The notes: generated from the sequence alone by a model not told the origin. A stretch of DNA of 64,000 bases from an uncultured Clostridium sp. (GCA_900538475.1 UPYT01000001.1:248001-312000); one strand, 5' to 3'. Shown: positions 54,410 to 63,529, numbered from the stretch's first letter. Numbers and translations: made by a program.

Positions 54410-55189
54410 ATGAAAAAGAGTAAATCACTGTTTCTTGTTACTGTGCTGGTATATATTTTCCTGATTGGGCCTCTTCTTGTCATTATGGCGGCCTCCTTCA
54501 GTGATACCACATACCTGAAATTCCCGGGCGAGGGCTTTACCCTCAAGTGGTATGCGCAGATTCTGAAGGTAAAAACCTTCGGAAGCGCAGCAAAATACAG
54601 TATCATTATTGCATTTGCCGCTACCTTCCTTGCTCTGATTCTGGGACTTCCTGCGGCCTATGCTTTGAACCGCTACCGCTTTAGGGGAAAAGAGTTTATC
54701 AAAGGACTTTTCCTTTCTCCGGTGCTGATTCCGGTGATTGTACTTGGTTTTGTTATGCTCCGCTATGTAACCAACCGGTTTAAGCTTCCGGCTCTGCCCA
54801 GCCTGCTGATTGGACATACGATTCTGTCCATTCCCTATGTTATGCGGGTGGTAACCTCCAGTCTGGCTAACTTTGATTTTTCCATGGAGGAGGCTGCAAG
54901 AATTCTGGGAGCGGGAAATGTTTATACCTTTTTCCATATTTTACTGCCGAATATCAAGTCCGGTATTGTATCCGCATGCATCATGGCGATCATTAACTCT
55001 TTCAACAACGTATCTCTGTCAGCCTTCCTGACAAGCGCTGGAGTTACAGTACTGCCGATTGAGATGATGGCTTATGTAGAGTACCATTTTGATCCGACGA
55101 TTGCCGCTCTGGCAAGTCTTTTGATGGTAATTACTCTGGGGGTTATGCTGGTTATTGAGAAAACGCTTGGACTGAAGAGTGTTGTATAG
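54410..55189 (+). CDS. ABC transporter permease (PotC-like)
   Basis: Second permease of the importer, 259 residues and six helices, with the EAA loop EEAARILGAGNVYTFFHILLP. It starts after AAAGGAG, 39 bases from the binding-protein stop, and the operon ends at the terminator at 55232. With PotB-like, PotA-like and PotD-like proteins it makes a complete importer. Confidence 0.92.
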   Translation: MKKSKSLFLVTVLVYIFLIGPLLVIMAASFSDTTYLKFPGEGFTLKWYAQILKVKTFGSAAKYSIIIAFAATFLALILGLPAAYALNRYRFRGKEFIKGLFLSPVLIPVIVLGFVMLRYVTNRFKLPALPSLLIGHTILSIPYVMRVVTSSLANFDFSMEEAARILGAGNVYTFFHILLPNIKSGIVSACIMAIINSFNNVSLSAFLTSAGVTVLPIEMMAYVEYHFDPTIAALASLLMVITLGVMLVIEKTLGLKSVV

Positions 55190-55231
55190 GCTTGAAAAGG
55201 AGTTCCTGTGACGTGGTCATAGAAAAGAAAG

Positions 55232-55270
55232 GCCGCTGCTTTCGATTTCATTTGAGAGCAGCGGCTTTTT
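55232..55270 (+). terminator. Rho-independent terminator of the Pot-type operon
   Basis: GCCGCTGCT (55232-55240) pairs with AGCAGCGGC (55257-55265), followed by TTTTT. It may also serve the convergent PfkB gene. Confidence 0.9.
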
Positions 55271-55293
55271 GTGTATAAAAGTTGTATCAGAGC

Positions 55294-56211
55294 TTATTCC
55301 TGAGTTTCCTTTTTGAGAAGAGGAGGAAGCAGCTCGGGGGGAAGAGAAGAGCCTGTGATTCCTACAACAGCAGCAGAAACACGGTTTGCGTAGGCCACAG
55401 CGTCAGCCAGAGGCATATCGTTTGTCAGGCAGGCAAGAATGGTTCCAATATGGGCATCTCCTGCGCCAATGGTATCCTTTACCTCAGTGACCGGTACAGA
55501 TGGTACCAGATATCCCTCTTTTCCAGGCTCCAGACAGTAGGCGCCTTTGCTTCCAAGGGTCAGAATAACCGTATTATTTGTCACAGCCTGAAGAGCAGCG
55601 GCAGCTTCCTGGTAATCGCTGCAGCCGCTTAGGGCAGCCGCTTCGCCTTCATTCACATGGAGCATGGGATGAAGCGCCATCATGCGGTTTGTTTTGTCCG
55701 GTTCAATCAGTACGCCGCGGGGGCCAGGAGCATAGCACACAGAAAGCTGGGGATGACTCTCCAGATATTCAATCAGATTGATTCCGGTTGATTCTTCAAT
55801 TTCCAGGCCGCATACATAGGTCAGTCCATAGGAGTCAGCCTGATAGGGCTCCATCCAGGATTTCTGGAAGGTATATTCTACTCCGTGGTAGGACATGAAG
55901 GTACGTTCTCCGGAAGCCTCTACCAGGCAGTAGCAGCATCCGTTTTCCTCTTCTGGAATATGGACAGAGACAGGAATTCCCTGAAGTCTCATCTGCTTTG
56001 CCACATAATCGCCGTAGGTTCCTCCGCCTACTGGGCTGATAAAGGTGTGGGGAGCGTGAAGCAGCCGCATCATATGGGAAACATTGTAGGCACAGCCGCC
56101 GAGAGCCATAGTCTGAGAGGTGGGGCGGATATTTTCCTCGGTTTTTGGAAGATGATCAATATGAAGGATGACATCCAGACAGGTGGAGCCAATAATTAAA
56201 GCTGGTTTCAT
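55294..56211 (-). CDS. PfkB-family carbohydrate or nucleoside kinase
   Basis: Ribokinase-fold kinase of 305 residues. The N-terminal GGCAYNVSHMMRLL segment matches the family, and the ATP/catalytic motif DTIGAGDAHIGTILA near residue 235 holds the catalytic Asp in GAGD. Typical substrates are ribose, fructose derivatives, pseudouridine or adenosine; none can be assigned from motifs alone. AAGGAGATTATT lies upstream of the ATG at 56211. The gene stands alone on the minus strand, convergent to the Pot-type operon. Confidence 0.88.
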   Translation of the reverse strand: MKPALIIGSTCLDVILHIDHLPKTEENIRPTSQTMALGGCAYNVSHMMRLLHAPHTFISPVGGGTYGDYVAKQMRLQGIPVSVHIPEEENGCCYCLVEASGERTFMSYHGVEYTFQKSWMEPYQADSYGLTYVCGLEIEESTGINLIEYLESHPQLSVCYAPGPRGVLIEPDKTNRMMALHPMLHVNEGEAAALSGCSDYQEAAAALQAVTNNTVILTLGSKGAYCLEPGKEGYLVPSVPVTEVKDTIGAGDAHIGTILACLTNDMPLADAVAYANRVSAAVVGITGSSLPPELLPPLLKKETQE

Positions 56212-56419
56212 AGCAGATAATAATCTCCTTATTTAATATTATTTTATCATTATACGATCTTTTCTTGGCTTGTTCAATTTCTTTTTGTGTTTTCCCAAGG
56301 AATATGGTAAAATTGACTGTAACTGTTCAGAGCGGCAGGAAAACCGGATAAGAAGATGATCCGTCCTGAACCGTTATCATTGACTTTATGGAAACTGACA
56401 GAACATGGGAGGAAATACG

Positions 56420-57733
56420 ATGTACCAGAAGATAATCGAATATGCAGAAGCCCTGGATAAAATCAGCAGAGAGCGTCGGAGAGATTTTCACAGGTATCCG
56501 GAGACGGCCTGGCTTGAGATGCGAACATCGGCAGTAATTGCAAAGGTTTTAACGGAGCTGGGGTATGAGGTTCTCACAGGAAAGGATGTATGCCTGGAGT
56601 CCAGCCGATTGGGAGTTCCTTCTTCAGAGGAATTGAAGGAGCATGCAGAAAGAGCTCTTTTGCAGGGGGCTCCGGCAGAATATCTGACAGAGGAGATGAG
56701 AGCGGGCTTTACCGGTGTGATTGGAATTCTCCGGTGCGGAGAAGGGCCTGTGACAGCTCTCCGTTTTGACATTGATGCTCTTGGTCTGACAGAGGATGAA
56801 AATGTAAATCACAGACCCTTTGCAGAGGGATTTGCTTCCAGGAATCCGGGAATGATGCACGGCTGCGGTCATGATGGACATGCGGCGATCGGCCTGGGTG
56901 TAGCAGAGGTTCTGATGAAAATTAAGGACGGGCTTCACGGAACGGTAAAGCTGATTTTTCAGCCAGGAGAGGAGGGAGCAAAAGGAGCCTGTGCGATTGT
57001 GGCTCATGGACACCTGGATGATGTTGATTATTTTGCAGGAACTCATATTGCTCCTACAGGCGGACCGGATGACGGAGATGTAACACCCGGTACCTGGGGC
57101 TCTCTGGCTACAAGCAAATATGATGTGTATTTTGAGGGACAGGCTGCTCATGCAGGAGGATTTCCGGAAAACGGACACAGCGCCATTGTAGCAGCAGCCA
57201 ATGCTGTATTGAATCTGACAGCAATTCCCCGCCATTCCGGCGGAATCACAAGAGTAAACGTAGGGATGATTCAGGGCGGAACCGGCAGAAATGTGATTCC
57301 TGACTCTGCCATGATTCAGATCGAGGTTCGTGGGGAAACGACAGAGATTAACGAATACATGGACGAGCAGGCAAGACGTATCTGTCAGGCTTCTGCAGAC
57401 ATGCTCGGTTGTACCTGCCGCATGGTATCTCAGGGCTCCTCTGAATCTCAGCACAGTGACGAGGATTTCCTTTATGACATTGGCAATATGGTCAGAGAGC
57501 ATCTTCCCAGACTGAAGGTCAGCAGCTGTGAAAATGCTCAGAATTGGGGAAGTGAGGATATTTCTCTGATGATGAACCGGGTACAGGCACATGGAGGAAA
57601 GGCAACTTATATGCGTTCTATGACAGATATGGCATCTGCCCAGCATACAACTGCCTTTGATTTTGATGAGAAAGTGCTTGTAGATGCGATTGAAACCTTT
57701 TCTGTGATTGTTTATGATTTGATGAAAAAATAA
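56420..57733 (+). CDS. M20-family amidohydrolase, AbgA-like
   Basis: Zinc peptidase-like amidohydrolase of 437 residues. Its sequence follows E. coli AbgA closely as I remember it: RRDFHRYPETAWLEMRTS, MMHGCGHDGHAAIGLG (metal His/Asp), FQPGEEGAKGA and the C-terminal FDFDEKVL. AbgA with AbgB cleaves p-aminobenzoyl-glutamate, a folate breakdown product. Only one subunit is encoded here; it may be a homodimer or act on other N-acyl amino acids. The ATG at 56420 follows GGGAGGA; an ATG at 56405 lacks a site. Confidence 0.9.
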   Translation: MYQKIIEYAEALDKISRERRRDFHRYPETAWLEMRTSAVIAKVLTELGYEVLTGKDVCLESSRLGVPSSEELKEHAERALLQGAPAEYLTEEMRAGFTGVIGILRCGEGPVTALRFDIDALGLTEDENVNHRPFAEGFASRNPGMMHGCGHDGHAAIGLGVAEVLMKIKDGLHGTVKLIFQPGEEGAKGACAIVAHGHLDDVDYFAGTHIAPTGGPDDGDVTPGTWGSLATSKYDVYFEGQAAHAGGFPENGHSAIVAAANAVLNLTAIPRHSGGITRVNVGMIQGGTGRNVIPDSAMIQIEVRGETTEINEYMDEQARRICQASADMLGCTCRMVSQGSSESQHSDEDFLYDIGNMVREHLPRLKVSSCENAQNWGSEDISLMMNRVQAHGGKATYMRSMTDMASAQHTTAFDFDEKVLVDAIETFSVIVYDLMKK

Positions 57734-57816
57734 AAAGAGAAGAGCCTGACTGGCCTGTAGATAAACCGGACAGACAAAAGGATAACCGGTCCGCGAATGA
57801 ATCGGGGAACAAAAGA

Positions 57817-57847
57817 AGCCTGGGAGGTAAAAGTCCCAGGCTCTTTG
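57817..57847. terminator. Terminator between convergent genes
   Basis: AGCCTGGGA (57817-57825) pairs with TCCCAGGCT (57834-57842), followed by CTTTG; on the minus strand AAAAG sequences allow use in both directions. Confidence 0.7.
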
Positions 57848-57857
57848 TATGTCTTTC

Positions 57858-58679
57858 TTACTGTGCTGTAACTTCAACAGCAGGAATCTCTTTTGCACTG
57901 ATGGTACCGGTGTAAGTAATCTTGAGTGTCTGATCCTCCTCATATTCGGTAAAGTCAATACTGTCAGAGACAAAGGTAAAGAAATCACCGTCTGCTGATT
58001 CCAGAACAATTCCGGCGCCGTCTTCGTTAACCTGTGCAACCGTTCCGATAAAGGCGTTGATCTCAGACTCTGGAGTATCATAAGAGTCTTCCATAACAAC
58101 CTTGAGAGCCATGGGGGCATCATCTAAAGCGCCAAGATAGGTAACAGTCGCATTCTTGTTGACTTCAATGCCGTTTTTACCAACCACATAGGCATTGGCA
58201 GTTTCCAGGGTGTACTGCTCGCCGTCTACTTCCAGAGTCAGGGTGCCTTCCGATGCATCGACAACCTTGCCTTCCGCAGAAGGATCGGTATTCTGCCCGA
58301 TGACAGACTCCATAACATCAAAGATCATAACCGGAACCGGATCCTCCGTGCTTCCAGCCGGGAAGGTAATATCAACCCAGTCGCCTTCAGAAAGAGGGAA
58401 CTCCTTATTGACCTCAGCATTGGAAATATCATAATTCTTTTCTGTTTCATCACTGTCATTTTTTACAGTAATGGTATTGCCGTCAATTTTTGTGATCAGT
58501 CCGCTGACATAATCTTCCTCCACTTCTTCCTCTGTTTCTGTTTCAGCTTCTGTGGTGGCTTCTGTTACTGCCTCAGATGAAATCTCAGCGGTAGTAGGCG
58601 CTGTTTCCTCCTTTTTGGAACAGGCTGCCGCACTGATGGAAAGGGCTGCAATAGTAACCAGTAATAATGTTTTCTTCAT
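57858..58679 (-). CDS. Lipoprotein with three related beta-type repeats, function unknown
   Basis: Secreted lipoprotein of 273 residues, not recognised. A signal peptide ends in an SAAAC lipobox (Cys at residue 20), then a Thr/Glu-rich linker (residues 25-55). The rest shows three similar strands-rich units beginning GLITKIDGNTITVKN, GKVVDASEGTLTLEV and GTVAQVNEDGAGIVL, each with G-x-(I/V)-x(4-6)-(G)-x-(I/L)-x-(L/V), suggesting tandem OB- or beta-barrel-like domains. The protein is strongly acidic. A GAGGAGTG site precedes the ATG. Confidence 0.82.
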   Translation of the reverse strand: MKKTLLLVTIAALSISAAACSKKEETAPTTAEISSEAVTEATTEAETETEEEVEEDYVSGLITKIDGNTITVKNDSDETEKNYDISNAEVNKEFPLSEGDWVDITFPAGSTEDPVPVMIFDVMESVIGQNTDPSAEGKVVDASEGTLTLEVDGEQYTLETANAYVVGKNGIEVNKNATVTYLGALDDAPMALKVVMEDSYDTPESEINAFIGTVAQVNEDGAGIVLESADGDFFTFVSDSIDFTEYEEDQTLKITYTGTISAKEIPAVEVTAQ

Positions 58680-58877
58680 AATTGAATCACTCCTCTTTTT
58701 GTCTCCAAAGCAGCTTGTTCCTGGAAAAGGAGCTTCTTTGGATGATTTTGATTAATAACAGAAGTGTACTACAAAGCTTTGGAAAATACCATTGATTTTT
58801 TATTAAATTTTTGAACTATTTTTTCGTAAAAAACAAAAATTTTTCTAAAATTTCGGAACAGAATAGAAAACTGACAT

Positions 58878-58906
58878 TTGACGGAGCCGCTGAATGGTAT
58901 TACAAT
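58878..58906 (+). promoter_or_regulatory. Promoter of the AEC transporter gene
   Basis: TTGACG (58878-58883), 17-base spacer, TACAAT (58901-58906), in the 273-base divergent gap, which otherwise shows no gene. Confidence 0.65.
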
Positions 58907-58952
58907 ATACATATTTCGGCAGAACAGCAGAGGAGAGGGGAAGTAAGAGGTT

Positions 58953-59867
58953 ATGGATTTTAAAGGTTTGTTTGAAATGCAGGGAATGCTTTTTTCTATT
59001 ATGATACTGGGGCTTTTTCTCCGGAAAAAGAAAATTGTGGGAGCAGAGGGAAAAAAACTTCTGACAGATCTGGTTATTGATGTAACGCTTCCTGCCAGTA
59101 TACTGAAATCCTTCCAGATTGAATTTAACGGAGAGATTCTGAAAAGCTGCATGGTGATTGGAGCGGCAGCTCTGATTATTCAGGTGGGAAGCTATATGCT
59201 GGGGATGGTTCTCTATCCTGGATTTGGCGATGAACGAAAACGGGTTCTTCAGTATGCAACAATTTGCTCCAATGCAGGCGTTCTTGGCAATCCGATTGCT
59301 GAAGGGATTTTCGGTGGTCTGGGACTTTTATATGCTTCTATTTATGTGATCCCGCAGCGAATTTTCATGTGGTCTGTCGGTCTTACTTATTTTACAGAGG
59401 CGCCGGATAAGAAGACTCTGATAAAAAAAGTAGCAACCCATCCCTGTATTGTAGCAGTGGTTATTGGATTTCTTTTGATGATTTTTCAGATTCCGCTTCC
59501 CGGATTTGTGAATCTGACGATCAAGCAGGTGGCAGGAGCCAATACCTTTCTGGCTATGATGCTGGTGGGAACCATTCTGGCAGAGGTGCCTCTTTCCTCG
59601 CTGGCAGATGGAGCAACACTGTATTATTCTTTTGTGCGTCTTGTGTTTGTACCGTTTCTTGTATTTTGCGGCTGCCGGATCTGGGGAATTGACGGACTTG
59701 TGACAGGGGTATCGGTAGTTCTTTCCGGAATGCCGGCTGCCAGTGTTACTGCTGTTATGGCTTCAAAGTATCACAAGGATGAGGTTTTTGCTGTGAGATG
59801 TGTGGTTCTTTCCACTCTGCTTTCTATGCTGACTGTGCCATGCTGGTGTATGATTTTAAATTTTTGA
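58953..59867 (+). CDS. AEC-family permease (auxin efflux carrier-like)
   Basis: Membrane transporter of 304 residues with about ten hydrophobic helices. Motifs typical of the AEC family are DLVIDVTLPASILKSF, CSNAGVLGNPIAEGIFG and the C-terminal VSVVLSGMPAASVTAVMA. Members move organic acids such as malate or malonate, or amino acids. A GGGGAAG site precedes the ATG. The gene is alone between divergent and downstream genes. Confidence 0.9.
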   Translation: MDFKGLFEMQGMLFSIMILGLFLRKKKIVGAEGKKLLTDLVIDVTLPASILKSFQIEFNGEILKSCMVIGAAALIIQVGSYMLGMVLYPGFGDERKRVLQYATICSNAGVLGNPIAEGIFGGLGLLYASIYVIPQRIFMWSVGLTYFTEAPDKKTLIKKVATHPCIVAVVIGFLLMIFQIPLPGFVNLTIKQVAGANTFLAMMLVGTILAEVPLSSLADGATLYYSFVRLVFVPFLVFCGCRIWGIDGLVTGVSVVLSGMPAASVTAVMASKYHKDEVFAVRCVVLSTLLSMLTVPCWCMILNF

Positions 59868-59951
59868 GAGACATGCTTTCATTTTGTAATAGAAAATTCA
59901 TAATTTTTCATATTTTTTTCACATACCTGCCTCGTCAAGCCCGGTGATTTA

Positions 59952-59960
59952 TGGTATACT
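59952..59960 (+). promoter_or_regulatory. Extended -10 promoter of the NlpC/P60 gene
   Basis: TGG directly followed by TATACT (59955-59960); no good -35 is visible. Confidence 0.5.
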
Positions 59961-60053
59961 GTAACGGAATTTAGGTAAAGTACAGCCATGCAAAGATTCG
60001 GACAGGAAGATGCATGGCTGAACTATTATGAATTTAAAGAAGGAGCCCCCAAT

Positions 60054-61706
60054 ATGGCAGAGGAAAAGAACTATATTGATATCTTAAACAAAGCAAGACG
60101 AAGAAGAAAACGGGATCAATATAAAAAATATGTGATGTTTGGCGTGGCCGCTGTGGTTGCGGCAGCGGGAATTGCCGTTGTTGTCGGACATTTCAGAGGA
60201 GATCCTGCAGGAAGCGGAGAGAAGCCGGCGGCTGTCCGAGCAGAAGGAGCAGATGGAAATACGCAGGAAAGTGAAGCTGTAATTTCCTCAGAGGAGCTGG
60301 AAGCTCAAAAGGAAGCCCAGGAAAAACAGGCAGTTGTAGACTCCTATACGAATCTTGGAATGGTACAGCTTCAGGACGGAGGTTATTTAAACATCAGAGA
60401 AACTCCGACAGATGAAAGCATGGCAAATATTATTGGCAAGATACCGGATAAGGGCGCCTGCGAGGTGCTGGGAGAAGAGGAGAATGGCTGGTATCATATT
60501 CAGACTGGCGGTGTAGACGGCTACATCAGCAGCCAGTATGTGCTGACTGGAGAGGAAGCCCGTCAGAAGGCATTGGAATATGCAGCAAAGATGGCCGTGG
60601 TGACCATGGGGGAGGAAAATGAGACACTCCGGATTCGACAGACTCCGGATGCTTCCTCTCTGGATAATGTAGTAGGACAGGCTGCAAACGGATCCCGCTA
60701 TCCGGTTTTAGGAGAGCAGGACGGCTGGGTGCAGATTCGGGAAGGATATATTTCCAGTGAGTTTGTCACCATAGAAATGGGACTTTCCGAAGGAGAAAAG
60801 CTGGATTTAAAGACAATGGCCTTAAATCAATACGACAATCTCCTGATTTCCCGGGTAGACAACTACCTGAATATTCGAAGTGAGCCAAAGGTTGATGCCT
60901 ATGATGAAAATGTAATCGGAAAGCTGCCCAGTGACGCGGCAGGAGAAATTCTGGAAACCCTGGATGGCTGGTATAAGATCAAATCCGGTCCTATCACCGG
61001 TTATGTCAGCGCGGATCATGTGGCAACAGGCCCTGAGGCAAGGGATCTGGCTTTGCGCACGGCACAGCTGACAGCGATTGTGAATACGGATATGCTCAAT
61101 GTCCGCACGGAGCCCAGTACGGAGTCCAGCATCTGGACGCAGATTTCCAAGGAAGAGCGGTATCATGTACTGGATCAGCTGGATGGCTGGGTGCAGATTG
61201 AACTGGATGCAGGAGACGGCGAGGGAGAAGAGGTGGACAAGGCTTATATATCCACCCGGGACAACAATGTCGAGGTACGGTATGCTCTTCCGGAAGCAAT
61301 CAAATTCTCTCCTTTAGAGGAACGGGCCAATCAGCAGGCATCTCTGCGGAGCAAGGTGGTAAACTATGGCTTGAAGTTTGTAGGCGGAAGATATGTATGG
61401 GGTGGAACCAATCCCAATACAGGCGCCGACTGTTCTGGCTTTGTACAGTACGTGATGCGCAATGCAGCCGGTGTAAGTCTGCCCCGTACCTCCAGAGAAC
61501 AGGCAAAAGTAGGAAGGTCTATCAAATCCAGCGAGATGCTGCCAGGAGATCTGATTTTCTATGCCAACAGCGGCGGCACAGTCAATCACGTTGCCATGTA
61601 TATTGGAAACGGTCAGATTGTTCATGCAGCCAGCAGAAAGAGCGGAATCAAGATTTCTACCTGGAATTACCGGAGTCCAAAGACAATCCGGCGCGTTTTA
61701 AACTGA
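60054..61706 (+). CDS. SH3b-repeat NlpC/P60 (C40) peptidoglycan hydrolase, membrane anchored
   Basis: Cell-wall hydrolase of 550 residues. A short cytoplasmic start with basic residues leads to one membrane helix (VMFGVAAVVAAAGIAVVVG), a linker, four bacterial SH3 domains (each with a Y/M-LNIR-x-P motif, for example YLNIRETP, LRIRQTP, YLNIRSEP, MLNVRTEP) and a C-terminal NlpC/P60 domain with Cys460 (GADCSGFVQY) and His512 (NHVAMYIG). It likely cuts stem peptides between D-Glu and the diamino acid during wall growth. The ATG at 60054 follows AAGGAG; an upstream ATG at 59988 has no site. Confidence 0.92.
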   Translation: MAEEKNYIDILNKARRRRKRDQYKKYVMFGVAAVVAAAGIAVVVGHFRGDPAGSGEKPAAVRAEGADGNTQESEAVISSEELEAQKEAQEKQAVVDSYTNLGMVQLQDGGYLNIRETPTDESMANIIGKIPDKGACEVLGEEENGWYHIQTGGVDGYISSQYVLTGEEARQKALEYAAKMAVVTMGEENETLRIRQTPDASSLDNVVGQAANGSRYPVLGEQDGWVQIREGYISSEFVTIEMGLSEGEKLDLKTMALNQYDNLLISRVDNYLNIRSEPKVDAYDENVIGKLPSDAAGEILETLDGWYKIKSGPITGYVSADHVATGPEARDLALRTAQLTAIVNTDMLNVRTEPSTESSIWTQISKEERYHVLDQLDGWVQIELDAGDGEGEEVDKAYISTRDNNVEVRYALPEAIKFSPLEERANQQASLRSKVVNYGLKFVGGRYVWGGTNPNTGADCSGFVQYVMRNAAGVSLPRTSREQAKVGRSIKSSEMLPGDLIFYANSGGTVNHVAMYIGNGQIVHAASRKSGIKISTWNYRSPKTIRRVLN

Positions 61707-61738
61707 GTAACGAATAAATAATTTTTAAATAGTAACAA

Positions 61739-61797
61739 AAAGGAGCTGCGCTCTGGCAGAGGATGAAAGAAAACCTCTGCCGGAGCACAGCTCCTTT
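61739..61797 (+). terminator. Long Rho-independent terminator after the NlpC/P60 gene
   Basis: AAGGAGCTG with inner GGCAGAGG pairs with CCTCTGCC and CAGCTCCTTT, giving an extended stem interrupted by small bulges. Confidence 0.8.
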
Positions 61798-61831
61798 GCT
61801 TTTGATATCATGCCTGTGGAAGAAGCGTGAT

Positions 61832-61866
61832 CCGTCGCAGGCGGGGAAGCTATCTGAGCGTTTTTT
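61832..61866. repeat. Second copy of the CGCAGGCGG-type intergenic element
   Basis: CCGTCGCAGGCGGGGAAGC, followed a few bases later by GAGCG and TTTTTT, resembles 11171-11210 (CCGCCGCAGGCGGAGAAGCT, then GAGCG). It lies just beyond the LysR stop, so it may act as terminator on the plus strand. Confidence 0.4.
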
Positions 61867-61867
61867 A

Positions 61868-62779
61868 TCAGTGAAGAAATGGTTTTTTCAGACCGGAAAG
61901 GATTTCGATAAAATCTCTCATATATTTCGTCAGATACAGCTCTTTCCTGTGGCAGACATAGAAGCTGCGCCGCTGTTCGATTCCCTTAATGGGGTAAACA
62001 CAGCAGCCAGGATACAGCTCCGGCGTCATTTCTATATAGTTGATGGGACAAATCATAACGGCATCACAGGCAATGGCTGTGCGTTTTCCAACCTCAATGC
62101 TGGATGTTTCCATCAAAATTTCCGGTTGAATATCATAGGTGACAAAAAGTCGATCCTGAGTATCCCGGACACTGTGTCCAACCTTGCTGCTGATGAATTT
62201 TTCGTTTTTTGCTTCTGTAATGGAGATGGAAGTTCCGGATGGAATCCGTTTCGCAAGCTGAGAGTTGCGGCTGGTCAGAAGAACCAGCTCTTCCTCTTCA
62301 ATCAGAATATAGTTCAGTTCCTCATGCTTGGGATAGGTGGTCAAGCAGGCCAGATCCACAGTGCCGTCCAGGACGGCTGCCTCTGTAGTGGCAGATCCGC
62401 TTTCCCGCACATCCAGCTTTACATGAGGATATCTGGCATGAAAACGGGGCAGTACATAAGGCATGACCTGCATAGCCCGCTGTACCGGAATTCCCAGCTT
62501 GATGGTGCCATGTTCTTCGTGGTTGATCTCGTCGATTTCTTTGATCAGATTGGCATTGATGGTGAGAATTTTTTTGGCTGCTTCTATGTATTTTTCTCCG
62601 GCATAGGTCAGGGTAATGGGATCTGTTGTGCGGTTAAAAATAGGTGTTCCAAGAGTGTTTTCCACCAGCTTGATCATCTGACTTAAGGATGGCTGGGAAA
62701 TATAAAGCTTTTTTGCAGCAGCGGTAATGCTCCCTTCCTTCAGAACCGTGAGCATATATTGCGCATGTTTAATATTCAT
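61868..62779 (-). CDS. LysR-family regulator, probable citrate lyase regulator
   Basis: LysR regulator of 303 residues. Helix-turn-helix SITAAAKKLYISQPSLSQMI at the N-terminus and an effector domain with RDTQDRLFVTYDI. It is divergent from citD-citE with a 453-base gap, the usual arrangement for LysR control of a neighbouring operon; CitR-type LysR regulators are known for citrate lyase in Clostridia and Bacilli-related bacteria. Direct evidence for citrate sensing is not visible. Confidence 0.88.
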   Translation of the reverse strand: MNIKHAQYMLTVLKEGSITAAAKKLYISQPSLSQMIKLVENTLGTPIFNRTTDPITLTYAGEKYIEAAKKILTINANLIKEIDEINHEEHGTIKLGIPVQRAMQVMPYVLPRFHARYPHVKLDVRESGSATTEAAVLDGTVDLACLTTYPKHEELNYILIEEEELVLLTSRNSQLAKRIPSGTSISITEAKNEKFISSKVGHSVRDTQDRLFVTYDIQPEILMETSSIEVGKRTAIACDAVMICPINYIEMTPELYPGCCVYPIKGIEQRRSFYVCHRKELYLTKYMRDFIEILSGLKKPFLH

Positions 62780-62853
62780 TGAAAATCCCTCACATAATAA
62801 AAAATTATAGATGGCATAAACAGAATCGTATTAGCTATGTGAATAAACGTATG

Positions 62854-62871
62854 ATACCATAAAAATAGTAT
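62854..62871. promoter_or_regulatory. Candidate LysR box
   Basis: ATAC (62854-62857) and GTAT (62868-62871) are inverted around an AT-rich centre, the T-N11-A type. It lies about 75 bases upstream of the LysR gene. Confidence 0.35.
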
Positions 62872-62924
62872 GAATTCAATGCGAAAAACAGGGAATCGTT
62901 TGTTTGCTAGTAACAGTTAGGCCG

Positions 62925-62963
62925 TACATCTTCTTGCCCGCTTACAGTGGACAAGAAGATGTA
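62925..62963. repeat. Perfect 12-bp inverted repeat in the citrate lyase upstream region
   Basis: TACATCTTCTTG (62925-62936) is inverted as CAAGAAGATGTA at 62952-62963 with a 15-base loop and no T-run. It sits midway in the 453-base gap and may be an operator or leader hairpin. Confidence 0.55.
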
Positions 62964-63124
62964 AATATCTGTCCTATGAAGATTCAGATAGGAAAACGAT
63001 TCTTGATGTAGTGAGGAAAATAAAGCCTTATCGGTTTGAAGAAAGTGAAGAAATAAGTGGAAAATAACAAAAAAATCAGAAAGACATAATAAAATAATTA
63101 TAATCAGCATAATAATATATGTAT

Positions 63125-63162
63125 TTGCACAATTGTATTTGAAATGATACACTGAATTCAGT
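63125..63162 (+). promoter_or_regulatory. Possible citD promoter overlapped by a 12-bp palindrome
   Basis: TTGCAC (63125-63130), 17-base spacer, TACACT (63148-63153). The palindrome ACTGAATTCAGT (63151-63162) overlaps the -10 and start region, as an operator would. Confidence 0.4.
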
Positions 63163-63232
63163 TGAAATGACGGAGATCATTCTTCTCCGCTGATTCAGGC
63201 ATAACTTGTCTTTGGACAAAAGGAGGAAGAAA

Positions 63233-63529
63233 ATGGAAGTTAAGAAAGCTGCTATGGCAGGCACGCTGGAGTCCAGTGATGCTCAGGTAACCGTAGAACC
63301 GGGTAATGGCATTGAGCTTTCCATCGAAAGCAGTGTGATTCACCAGTTCGGAAAGCAGATTAAAGCAACAATTCTGGAGACGCTGGATCGTCTGGATGTA
63401 AAAAATGCAAAAGTAACTGTGGTAGATAAGGGTGCTCTTGACTGTACCTTAAAAGCGCGTGTGGAATGCGCGGTATACCGTTCCAATGATATTACTGAAA
63501 ATCTTCCGTGGGGAGGTGTAATCAGATGA
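63233..63529 (+). CDS. citD: Citrate lyase acyl carrier protein CitD (gamma subunit)
   Basis: CitD of 98 residues, the carrier subunit of citrate lyase. Ser14 in GTLESSDA is the attachment site of the phosphoribosyl-dephospho-CoA group, and the family sequence AMAGTLESSDAQVTVEPG is unmistakable. The ATG at 63233 follows AAGGAGGAAG; an in-frame start at 63206 is not preferred. citE overlaps by four bases. Confidence 0.95.
   Translation: MEVKKAAMAGTLESSDAQVTVEPGNGIELSIESSVIHQFGKQIKATILETLDRLDVKNAKVTVVDKGALDCTLKARVECAVYRSNDITENLPWGGVIR

Noticed and set aside
56624..58123. A 499-codon open frame on the minus strand
   Set aside because: It lies opposite the clear AbgA-like gene and the end of the lipoprotein gene, has no recognisable motif and an odd, Cys/His/Ser-rich composition. 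It is a shadow of the real genes.
61763..62686. A 307-codon plus-strand open frame opposite the LysR gene
   Set aside because: It begins inside the terminator, has no motif, and the minus-strand LysR frame carries a clear helix-turn-helix.
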